Assembly (NCBI GenBank): GCA_017553245.1
Contig: JAFZMT010000067.1
Coordinates: 1 to 6,219, forward strand
DNA length: 6,219 nucleotides
Origin: Methanomicrobium sp.
GTDB taxonomy: Archaea; Halobacteriota; Methanomicrobia; Methanomicrobiales; Methanomicrobiaceae
Direction: 5' to 3'
The notes beneath the pieces were generated by a model, which was given only the letters and a program-made list of their open reading frames with translations, searched no databases and was not told where the DNA came from. A program made the translations under genes and the position numbers. This document shows, piece by piece, positions 1 to 4,892 of the stretch. Position 1 is the stretch's first letter; each line of letters opens with the position of its first letter.

Positions 1-31
1 CTTTGCTGCCCTCTTTGTTGCCTTCTTTGTT
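1..31. repeat. 12-bp tandem repeat inside the DUF368 gene (NKEG repeat)
   Basis: On the plus strand the units are GCCCTCTTTGTT (8-19) and GCCTTCTTTGTT (20-31), differing at one base, with a partial third copy at 1-7. On the coding (minus) strand this encodes NKEG-NKEG-SK in a hydrophilic loop after a membrane segment. The repeat length is a multiple of three, so copy changes would keep the reading frame. The array may continue beyond the window edge. Confidence 0.75.
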
Positions 32-427
32 GTCGTTTGTCTCAAGCGAGCCTGTCTCCAGAAGAATCAGGGCGGCGGAAGCGATGATAAGCCCGAAGAA
101 GAAGCTGTAGGTAAATGCCGTGTAACTCTCAAGAAGCATTGAGATTATCTTTGAAACGGTAATTGCGGCAACAAAGATACCCGAAACAAGGGTAACGAGG
201 AAGAAGAAATCCATGTATTTCAGTTCGGCGACGAACGCGGTTCTGTCCGTGAAAAATGTCTTTAACAGAACATCGGGGCGTATATTTCCGATTGCGGTCA
301 CAAGCCGCTCGTAAATGCCCGTCAAAAGCGCAATCGTGCCCCCCGAAACTCCCGGGATAATGTCGCAGGCACCCATCAGAAAGCCGCGTATCAGAATTAA
401 AAGATATTCGCTTACGGTTTTATCCAT
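1..427 (-). CDS. DUF368 family membrane protein (polyprenyl-phosphate transporter-like), N-terminal part
   Basis: The ORF starts at ATG 427-425 and stays open to the left edge, giving about 142 residues with no stop; the C-terminal half lies outside the window. I translated it by hand. The N-terminus carries the family signature: RGFLMGACDIIPGVSGGT at residues 14-31, followed by a GIYERL stretch (37-42). Hydrophobic segments follow at about 73-99 and 103-123, then a hydrophilic loop with the repeat NKEG-NKEG (133-140). DUF368 proteins are polytopic membrane proteins. Bacterial members (PopT) have been shown to recycle undecaprenyl phosphate across the membrane; in an archaeon a dolichyl/polyprenyl phosphate used for N-glycan assembly is the natural guess, which is inference. 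It is transcribed divergently from orc1/cdc6. Only a weak purine stretch precedes the ATG, and the TATA position suggests a nearly leaderless mRNA. The family call is firm; the substrate is not shown by the sequence. Confidence 0.88.
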   Translation of the reverse strand, partial: MDKTVSEYLLILIRGFLMGACDIIPGVSGGTIALLTGIYERLVTAIGNIRPDVLLKTFFTDRTAFVAELKYMDFFFLVTLVSGIFVAAITVSKIISMLLESYTAFTYSFFFGLIIASAALILLETGSLETNDNKEGNKEGSK

Positions 428-450
428 TCTCTAAGAGGTTTACGGTCCCG

Positions 451-462
451 ACATATATATGT
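451..462 (-). promoter_or_regulatory. TATA box of the DUF368 gene, a perfect 12-bp palindrome
   Basis: ACATATATATGT reads the same on both strands. Its centre lies about 29 bases upstream of the ATG at 427, so an archaeal start site about 26 bases downstream of the TATA centre would fall at roughly 429-431, giving a leader of only a few bases. Because the element is palindromic it could also be bound in the other direction or by a dimeric regulator; the sequence alone does not separate these. Confidence 0.55.
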
Positions 463-490
463 TAGCGAAAACAGGATAATAATCGGACGT

Positions 491-621
491 CAATAAAATG
501 GGCATCACTAAAAACGGTCATCAACAGTTTATGAGTATCAAAAGTTAAGGGCATCAGTACCCTGCTTCATCAGCAAAGCACCTCATAAAGAAGTGCCTTT
601 CAGTGGGGGTAACTTTCATCA
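491..621. repeat. Degenerate iteron-like array, units of about 16-17 bp ending in ATCA
   Basis: Five consecutive ATCA tetramers begin at 504, 520, 537, 553 and 569, spaced 16, 17, 16 and 16 bases. Further TCA steps fall at 583, 600 and 616/619, so the period continues less regularly. Units ending at 507, 523 and 556 share GG-CATCA ends (GGGCATCA, GGTCATCA, GGGCATCA). Pairwise comparison of the 16-mers ending at 507, 523, 540 and 556 gives about 11 of 16 identities in the pairs I checked by eye. On the minus strand the units begin TGATG or TGATA. It looks like an old tandem array or a row of phased protein sites beside the initiator gene. Confidence 0.5.
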
Positions 622-694
622 TCTGCCCGAAAACTTACTTTCGCTTAGTTATTTGAGAATTCTACATGATATATCTGACTCGGATTGCGGCTCA

Positions 695-728
695 AAAAAC
701 AGATCCTTAATAAAAACAGATCCTTAAT
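695..728 (+). repeat. Perfect 17-bp tandem direct repeat immediately upstream of cdc6
   Basis: The 17-mer AAAAACAGATCCTTAAT occurs at 695-711 and again, without a gap, at 712-728. The second copy ends 26 bases before the cdc6 start codon and overlaps the likely TATA region. Its period matches the 16-17 bp spacing of the array at 491-621, although the unit sequence differs. Placement at the promoter of an initiator gene fits an initiator-binding or autoregulatory site; a simple recent duplication is the alternative. Confidence 0.85.
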
Positions 729-730
729 TA
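724..730 (+). promoter_or_regulatory. cdc6: Putative TATA box for orc1/cdc6 (leaderless mRNA)
   Basis: TTAATTA is centred about 28 bases upstream of the ATG at 755, and no Shine-Dalgarno site is visible between them (the bases just before ATG are AATTCTTCC). This fits a leaderless or nearly leaderless archaeal transcript. The element overlaps the end of the second 17-bp repeat. A second A/T-rich stretch, CATAAAAT at 741-748, is too close to the start codon to act as its TATA box. Confidence 0.4.
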
Positions 731-754
731 CCGTATAACTCATAAAATTCTTCC

Positions 755-1879
755 ATGAAAAAAGACCTGCTTATGTGGGATGAAACTCTCTTCCGCGACG
801 TTGAGGTATTCGAGATAGACTACATGCCCGAGCAGTTCGATTTTCGCGACAGTCAGATAAGGGAACTCGCAATAAACGTCAAACCCGGACTTGCGGGGGC
901 AAGACCGCTCAACACAATCTGCAAAGGACTCCCGGGCACCGGAAAGACCACCACCGTAAAGATGCTCTTCTCAGACATCGAGGAGAAAACGCAGAAGATT
1001 ATTCCCGTCTACATAAACTGTCAGATAGACAATACAAAATTCGCGATTTTCTCTCAAATCTACAAAAAACTCACTAAGCGACCGCCGCCGGCATCGGGAA
1101 CGTCCTTCAAGAACCTCTTCGATCAGATCTGCAAGATTATCGCCGACAAAGACGCCGTTCTGCTCGTCTGCCTCGACGATGCCAACTATCTCCTCTATGA
1201 AAAGGAGATAAGCAATGTCTTATACACGCTTCTGCGGTCGCACGAGGTAAACGAAGGCGTGAGAATCGGCGTCATCACCATAATCTCGGATATGAGCGTA
1301 GATCTCATGCAGGAGGTAGATAACCGCGTCGCCTCGGTCTTCAGACCATCGGAGATATACTTCGCACCCTACAGTCAGAGCGAGATCAGCGAAATCCTAA
1401 ACCAGCGCGTCATGCAGGGGCTCTATCCGGGCGTTCTTTCACCCGAGATATTCGAGCTTATCGTGGAGCAGACCATGAAGAGCGGCGACCTCCGCGTAGG
1501 AATTGATCTGCTCAAGCGTTCGGCGCTCAATGCGGAGCGCGATGCCAGAAAGGAGATTGTAAAGGACGACGTCTGCCGCGCATATCTCGTCTCGAAATAT
1601 CTGCACCTCTCAAGCAGTGTCAAGACGCTCTCGGATGAGGAAAAATCCCTCCTCAAAGCCCTTGCCGCGATGTCGCAAAACGAGAAGGAGATGAATGCCG
1701 GCGCCGTCTTTGACGAACTCAAGGATTCTCTTAAGATAGGATATACCCGCTACTCCGAGATACTCAAGAAATTCGACTCCATGAGACTCATTAACCTCAA
1801 CTACAAGGAGGGCAAGGGGCGAACGCGGCTGATAACACTCCGATACGACCCAGCCCGCATAATAGAGATTCTCGGCTGA
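755..1879 (+). CDS. cdc6: Orc1/Cdc6-type DNA replication initiator (AAA+ ATPase)
   Basis: At 374 residues this has the usual size of an archaeal Orc1/Cdc6. It binds origin DNA, helps load the MCM helicase and acts at the chromosome. The AAA+ core has Walker A GLPGTGKT at 58-65, Walker B LLVCLDDAN at 136-144, a sensor 1 region around ITIISDMS (174-181), the family segment DNRV..F..SEIYFAPYSQSEISEIL with Arg191, and sensor 2 GDLRVGIDLLKRSA at 244-257 with Arg247. The last ~85 residues form the winged-helix DNA-binding region (LSDEEKSLLKAL from 292, ending in a basic wing GKGRTRL). The usual Walker B pair Asp-Glu is Asp-Asp here (141-142). I chose ATG 755 because there is no in-frame upstream extension of the family and the promoter spacing fits a leaderless start. 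The gene faces away from the DUF368 gene, and the upstream repeats are likely its own binding sites. Function is confident; which Orc paralogue it is, is not. Confidence 0.95.
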   Translation: MKKDLLMWDETLFRDVEVFEIDYMPEQFDFRDSQIRELAINVKPGLAGARPLNTICKGLPGTGKTTTVKMLFSDIEEKTQKIIPVYINCQIDNTKFAIFSQIYKKLTKRPPPASGTSFKNLFDQICKIIADKDAVLLVCLDDANYLLYEKEISNVLYTLLRSHEVNEGVRIGVITIISDMSVDLMQEVDNRVASVFRPSEIYFAPYSQSEISEILNQRVMQGLYPGVLSPEIFELIVEQTMKSGDLRVGIDLLKRSALNAERDARKEIVKDDVCRAYLVSKYLHLSSSVKTLSDEEKSLLKALAAMSQNEKEMNAGAVFDELKDSLKIGYTRYSEILKKFDSMRLINLNYKEGKGRTRLITLRYDPARIIEILG

Positions 1880-1896
1880 GATTTCGCTGAGATTTC
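1875..1896 (+). repeat. 11-bp tandem duplication across the cdc6 stop codon
   Basis: GCTGAGATTTC occurs at 1875-1885 and 1886-1896 with no gap, followed by a further GGGCTGA. The stop TGA of cdc6 (1877-1879) lies in the first copy, so duplication did not change the protein. It is a small slippage-type repeat with no visible regulatory role. Confidence 0.7.
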
Positions 1897-1929
1897 GGGC
1901 TGAAAAACCGTTTATTTCATTTAACAATA

Positions 1930-1966
1930 CTTATCTATTTTGTTGATTTAATCTACTTTAAAGAGG
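1930..1966 (+). promoter_or_regulatory. mch: Putative mch promoter and ribosome binding site
   Basis: CTTATCTAT at 1930-1938 is a fair archaeal TATA candidate that would place the start site near 1960, just upstream of a clear Shine-Dalgarno AGAGGA at 1962-1967, 7-8 bases before ATG 1975. An alternative TATA is TTTATTT at 1911-1917, preceded by an A-rich stretch. The T-rich run 1911-1923 could also end the cdc6 transcript. Unlike cdc6 and the lipoprotein gene, mch clearly uses a leader with a Shine-Dalgarno site. Confidence 0.45.
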
Positions 1967-1974
1967 AATACTCT

Positions 1975-2922
1975 ATGATTAGTGTTAACGAACTTGCTCT
2001 TGACATCTTTGAGGAACTCGCCGAGTATCCTGAAGATTACAATGTAGAATTCCATCAGTTTGACAACGGCGCACGCCTCGTCGACTGCGGTGTAAAGACA
2101 AAAGGCGGATACCTTGCGGGTAAGCGCTTTACCGAGATATGTATGGGCGGTCTTGCCGAGGTCACGTTCAGAAACGGCAACATCAACGGCGTTCCGATGC
2201 CGTTCATCGACATCAATACCGACTTCCCCGCAATCTCATGTCTGGGTTCGCAGAAAGCGGGCTGGACCGTAAAGGTCGGCAACTTCTTTGCCATGGGAAG
2301 CGGACCTGCGCGTGCACTCTCGCTCATGCCCAAACACACCTTCGAAGTCATCGAATACGAAGATGACTGCGACTGTGCGGTAATCTGTCTTGAATCCGAC
2401 AAACTGCCGACCGAAGATGTAATGGAAGAGATTGCAAAGAAGTGCGACGTAGATGTCGAGAATGTCTGCGCGGTTGTCGCACCGACAGCCTCACTGGTAG
2501 GCTCCATTCAGGTCGCCGGTCGCTGCGTCGAGACGGCAATCTACAAGCTCAACGAGCTCGGTTTTGACACGAAGAAGATTCAGGCAGCCATGGGAACGGC
2601 ACCGATTCCGCCGGTCAAGAAGGATTCCACACGTGCAATGGGCTGCACGAACGATGCAACCATCTACCACGGTCAGATCTACCTCACAATGAGAGCACCC
2701 GAGATCGTCGACTACCTTGACAAAATTCCGTCCTGCAAGTCGTCATCCTACGGAGAGCCGTTCTACGACACATTCAAAGCGGCAGGCTTTGATTTCTATA
2801 AGATTGACACCTCACTCTTCTCACCCGCGGAAGTCATCATCAACGAACTTACCGAGGGCAAGGTTTACAGAACAGGAAGTGTCAACCCCGAAGTTACACT
2901 CAAGTCCTTCGGACTTCTCTGA
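1975..2922 (+). CDS. mch: Methenyltetrahydromethanopterin cyclohydrolase
   Basis: Mch reversibly hydrolyses 5,10-methenyl-tetrahydromethanopterin to the 5-formyl derivative (EC 3.5.4.27). This is the third step of CO2 reduction to methane and works in the oxidative direction in methylotrophic growth. It is a soluble cytoplasmic enzyme. The protein is 315 residues, the normal family length, and aligns from its first residues (MISVNELALDIFEEL) to its end. Family blocks seen include DCGVKTKGGYLAGKRFTEICMGGLAEV (37-63), a glycine-rich GNFFAMGSGPARALS (102-116), VVAPTASLVGSIQVAGRCVETA (167-188) and a late block with GCTNDATIYHG (224-234). Arg183 and Glu186 fall exactly at the numbers known for the substrate-binding Arg and catalytic Glu of the Archaeoglobus enzyme. 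The start is fixed by the upstream AGAGGA. It has its own likely promoter and terminator and nothing anomalous in its coding sequence. Confidence 0.98.
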   Translation: MISVNELALDIFEELAEYPEDYNVEFHQFDNGARLVDCGVKTKGGYLAGKRFTEICMGGLAEVTFRNGNINGVPMPFIDINTDFPAISCLGSQKAGWTVKVGNFFAMGSGPARALSLMPKHTFEVIEYEDDCDCAVICLESDKLPTEDVMEEIAKKCDVDVENVCAVVAPTASLVGSIQVAGRCVETAIYKLNELGFDTKKIQAAMGTAPIPPVKKDSTRAMGCTNDATIYHGQIYLTMRAPEIVDYLDKIPSCKSSSYGEPFYDTFKAAGFDFYKIDTSLFSPAEVIINELTEGKVYRTGSVNPEVTLKSFGLL

Positions 2923-2928
2923 ATTATC

Positions 2929-2957
2929 GGATTACATTAATCCCCAATTACTTTTTT
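2929..2957 (+). terminator. Hairpin plus T-run downstream of mch
   Basis: A perfect inverted repeat GGATTA (2929-2934) / TAATCC (2938-2943) with a 3-base loop lies just after the mch stop and is followed by six T residues (2952-2957). Archaeal termination depends mainly on the T-run, so this is a reasonable terminator even though the stem is A/T-rich. Confidence 0.6.
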
Positions 2958-3000
2958 AACGCGAATTTCCGCGACATTACCAAAGTTATCATTCAGACAC

Positions 3001-3048
3001 CGGCAATTTACCCCGCAATTCGTCCCGTAATCAGCCCCGCATTTTCGT
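3001..3048 (+). repeat. Degenerate 12-bp tandem repeat upstream of the cupin lipoprotein gene
   Basis: Four units start exactly 12 bases apart: CGGCAATTTACC (3001), CCGCAATTCGTC (3013), CCGTAATCAGCC (3025) and CCGCATTTTCGT (3037). All share C-C/G-G-Y-A at their start. Read in one plus frame this would give a P-A-I-x type tetrapeptide repeat, but no start codon or family supports translation. The array sits in the 180-base gap between mch and the lipoprotein gene, ahead of its promoter. Confidence 0.5.
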
Positions 3049-3061
3049 GCGACATCGGGGC
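3034..3061. repeat. GC-rich inverted repeat upstream of the lipoprotein promoter
   Basis: GCCCCG (3034-3039) and CGGGGC (3056-3061) are perfect reverse complements separated by 16 bases. The right arm ends 12 bases before the putative TATA box at 3074, where archaeal regulators and the BRE region lie. It might be an operator or a weak hairpin; nothing in the sequence decides between these. Confidence 0.35.
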
Positions 3062-3073
3062 AATTCATAAGGA

Positions 3074-3081
3074 TTAAAATT
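3074..3081 (+). promoter_or_regulatory. TATA box of the cupin lipoprotein gene (leaderless)
   Basis: TTAAAATT is centred about 26 bases before the ATG at 3103, the expected distance from TATA to the transcription start in archaea. No Shine-Dalgarno site precedes that ATG (the sequence is ATTATTTTTC), so the transcript is probably leaderless, beginning at or next to the start codon. Confidence 0.55.
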
Positions 3082-3102
3082 TGAAAGCGCCAATTATTTT
3101 TC

Positions 3103-4215
3103 ATGCGCCGAATTTTGATAACGAAAACTGCGATATATCTTACAATACTGCTTCTTTTGTCAGCCGCCGTCTGCGGCTGCGTCTCCGAATCGGGCGGCGC
3201 TTCGGGCGGCACAGGCAGCGGATCGGGGGGAACCGGCGGTTCTGGAAGTTCAGGGGGCTCGGGAAGTTCCGGCATATCTGACGGTTCGGGCACGGCGGCG
3301 GATACGAATCCCGACCGTAACGGCAATGCGGGAGCAACCGGCGGTAAGGGCGGCGCAGTAGGGACGGATCAAAACGGCGGCACAACCGCGGATATCGGCG
3401 CAATCATAATAGAGCGGTCGGGAGTCATCAAAAAGCATGCGTTTGCGATAACCCGTGACAACATAATCTGCGAGAACATCATCTCGCCTTCAATACTCAA
3501 AGACGACGGGTTATACCCGATGATCGACTTCGAGATGTCTTTAATCACGATATCGCCGAATCACGAGACGCCCATGCATCTCCTGAAGGGCACGTCCGAG
3601 TCCATGTTCATCCTCTCGGGCAATGCCGATATGCTGATAAACGGCAGGTTCATGACCGCGGAGCCGGGCAATCTTGTCCACGTTCCGAAGAACACGCCGA
3701 TGATTGTCAGAAACGGCGGCAGGAGCGACCTCAAATACCTCTCGATTACCTATCCGCCCTACAGCCCCGAGAACGAGATCTTGGATTCCGACAGTGAATT
3801 CAATAAATTGCGTGCCGATTCCGAGGATGCGACCGCAATCATCGTCAGCGAAGTTACCCCCGAAGTCTTCTTTAAAGATGTCACGGTCGCAAATCTGATT
3901 AATCCGAAAATTATTAAGGATTATAATCAGAATTACTCAATAGGATGCGGAATTGCGTATATCACGATTCCCGAAGGTTCACAAACCGAGCCGCATATTG
4001 TCGAGGGGACAACGGAAGTGGACCATATACTGAAGGGTAAGGGTGAGTTTGCCGTCAATTCCAGAATCATGGCATTTGACGAGGGCGATACCCTGTATAT
4101 CCAGTCGGGTGCTCATCAGAGCATCACCAATACGGGCGACGGCGATTTGGTATATCTTTCAATCACCTGTCCGCCTTATGATCCGGGTGTCGATTCGTCC
4201 GTAAAGAGCAAATGA
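3103..4215 (+). CDS. Double-cupin lipoprotein, secreted and membrane-anchored
   Basis: This 370-residue protein begins with a signal peptide: basic MRRILITK, a hydrophobic stretch at about 9-23, and a lipobox ending at Cys26 (VCGC). Lipidation would tether it outside the cell membrane. Residues 27-95 are a Ser/Gly-rich flexible linker. Two homologous cupin units follow, about 107-221 and 250-361. They share IIxPxIxKD near the start, TPMH/TEPH on the metal-site strand, and DL.YLSIT.PPY at the end. The second unit keeps plausible metal ligands His298, Glu305 and His338. The first keeps His159 and Glu166, but Met200 stands where His338 does, so it probably does not hold metal in the standard way. 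Cupins include many enzymes and binding proteins, so no substrate is proposed. ATG 3103 is chosen from the signal peptide and TATA spacing. It overlaps the next gene by ATGA, which suggests coupled translation. Confidence 0.85.
   Translation: MRRILITKTAIYLTILLLLSAAVCGCVSESGGASGGTGSGSGGTGGSGSSGGSGSSGISDGSGTAADTNPDRNGNAGATGGKGGAVGTDQNGGTTADIGAIIIERSGVIKKHAFAITRDNIICENIISPSILKDDGLYPMIDFEMSLITISPNHETPMHLLKGTSESMFILSGNADMLINGRFMTAEPGNLVHVPKNTPMIVRNGGRSDLKYLSITYPPYSPENEILDSDSEFNKLRADSEDATAIIVSEVTPEVFFKDVTVANLINPKIIKDYNQNYSIGCGIAYITIPEGSQTEPHIVEGTTEVDHILKGKGEFAVNSRIMAFDEGDTLYIQSGAHQSITNTGDGDLVYLSITCPPYDPGVDSSVKSK
3235..3270 (+). repeat. 18-bp repeat coding GGSGSS in the lipoprotein linker
   Basis: GGCGGTTCTGGAAGTTCA (3235-3252) and GGGGGCTCGGGAAGTTCC (3253-3270) are adjacent and both encode Gly-Gly-Ser-Gly-Ser-Ser. 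They lie in the Ser/Gly-rich linker between the lipid anchor and the cupin domains. The nucleotide sequences have diverged mostly at third positions while the peptide is unchanged, so selection for a flexible linker is likely. Confidence 0.7.
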
Positions 4216-4892
4216 GGGGTGTTAGGGTGGAAGAAGCACGCGCCGGCAGACAAAACAGGGACGAAGCTCTGAGTAATCTTGAGATTATCTTCGTAATCGC
4301 AATCGCAGCCATCCTCGGATATGTCATTCTGGGTCATCTTGTAAGTCCGTTCTTCATCTCCGATACCGGAAAAGGGGGCGATTCCGTCGGCATAGTGAAA
4401 AACAAATATACGACGGCGAATGTCCTCACACGCAGCGGCGCCAGCTACGGCATGCAGGAGGTAAACGGAACGCTCTCCAATATCCGCATATATTCCGACC
4501 AACCGTATCGCGACACGTTGGGAAGTGCCGCAATATCCCTGCAACTGGATCCGAACTATCCCGCGGATCTTGAGTTTCACGATGTCGCTGTCTTCTTCAG
4601 ATACGGCGACATGGTTGAAGAACTGAATTTTTCCGCTGAAGAGCCGCTGATGCCCGGTTGCTGGGTTCTGGTGGAGCACGGTTCCGATATCGCGACATCC
4701 GAAACCGACGGCGGCGAAGAATACAGGCAGGTGGGTGATAAGTTCACTCTGGTCATAAATCCGTCAATATGCGTTCCCGAGAACGGGGTATTTGTCTTTG
4801 AGATTGTCGCGAATTCGCAGACGGCGTTTTACGGCAGGTTCGGCGTTCCGTCGGGAATCAAGAAATACGGCATTGTTAAACTTCTGGTTTAG
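4212..4892 (+). CDS. Archaellin/type IV pilin-like protein with class III signal peptide
   Basis: The 226-residue product has a basic and acidic leader followed by DEA-LSNLE and a hydrophobic helix, about residues 25-44. Cleavage between Ala19 and Leu20 would put Glu24 at position +5, the arrangement of archaellins and archaeal type IV pilins processed by FlaK/PibD-type peptidases. After the helix comes a beta-rich domain, including TTANVLTRSGASYG and a Leu/Ile-rich ending, that resembles archaellins in layout. Two N-glycosylation sequons occur at Asn85 (NGT) and Asn139 (NFS). It could be an archaellin, an adhesive pilin or an accessory subunit; the fla/arl machinery is not in this window. 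ATG 4212 overlaps the previous stop (ATGA), but in-frame GTG 4227 has a better Shine-Dalgarno site, so the true start may be there. Both starts keep the signal. The last codons run into a 12-bp minisatellite. Confidence 0.75.
   Translation: MRGVRVEEARAGRQNRDEALSNLEIIFVIAIAAILGYVILGHLVSPFFISDTGKGGDSVGIVKNKYTTANVLTRSGASYGMQEVNGTLSNIRIYSDQPYRDTLGSAAISLQLDPNYPADLEFHDVAVFFRYGDMVEELNFSAEEPLMPGCWVLVEHGSDIATSETDGGEEYRQVGDKFTLVINPSICVPENGVFVFEIVANSQTAFYGRFGVPSGIKKYGIVKLLV
4215..4220 (+). promoter_or_regulatory. Shine-Dalgarno site that favours an alternative start at GTG 4227
   Basis: AGGGGT at 4215-4220 lies 6 bases before the in-frame GTG at 4227-4229, whereas only a weak AAAGAG precedes ATG 4212. 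Use of GTG would remove five residues from the leader of the pilin-like protein and leave the cleavage site intact. The ATGA overlap argues the other way, for coupled initiation at 4212. Confidence 0.4.

Larger units (their letters stand above)
428..754. other. Divergent intergenic region upstream of orc1/cdc6, candidate replication origin
   Basis: This 327-base gap has no convincing gene. It contains, in order: the palindromic TATA box (451-462), a degenerate array of about 16-17 bp units (491-621), a perfect 5-bp inverted repeat CGAAA/TTTCG with a 6-base loop (628-643), an AT-rich stretch (about 644-680), a perfect 17-bp tandem duplication (695-728) and the putative cdc6 promoter. TTTCAGTGGGGGT at 598-610 resembles parts of archaeal origin recognition boxes (a CAGTG core plus a G-run), but the two parts are fused rather than correctly spaced, so I treat it as weak. 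Archaeal origins commonly lie next to an orc1/cdc6 gene and combine initiator sites with AT-rich DNA; that placement is the main support. Whether it is an active origin cannot be seen from sequence alone. Confidence 0.5.

Noticed and set aside
498..548. A 16-codon plus-strand ORF (MGITKNGHQQF...) faintly like the C-terminus of IS110-type transposases
   Set aside because: Too short, no flanking transposase sequence or ends, and it lies inside the repeat array, which explains its composition better.
462..554. A 30-residue minus-strand ORF starting MPLTFDTHKLL, faintly like the start of a DUF1640 protein
   Set aside because: No continuation of the family, no ribosome binding site, and it is made largely of the 16-17 bp repeat units.
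491..728. A CRISPR array
   Set aside because: Units are too short (16-17 bp), degenerate and contiguous, with no constant repeat separated by unique spacers.
1423..1927. Minus-strand reading frames opposite cdc6 and further ones opposite mch
   Set aside because: They are complements of strongly conserved genes, show Ser/Arg-rich composition and match no family.
2902..2916. Hairpin AAGTCC-TTC-GGACTT at the end of mch, considered as a terminator or attenuator
   Set aside because: It lies within the conserved C-terminal codons of mch and has no T-run directly after it; the hairpin at 2929-2943 is better placed.
3081..3281. A TTG-initiated frame at 3081 preceded by AAGGA
   Set aside because: It is in a different frame from the signal peptide and double cupin, and its product is an Arg-rich out-of-frame reading of the linker.
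2937..3326. A 129-codon minus-strand reading frame with a Pro-rich start
   Set aside because: It is the complement of the Ser/Gly-rich linker of the lipoprotein plus noncoding repeats; it resembles no protein family.
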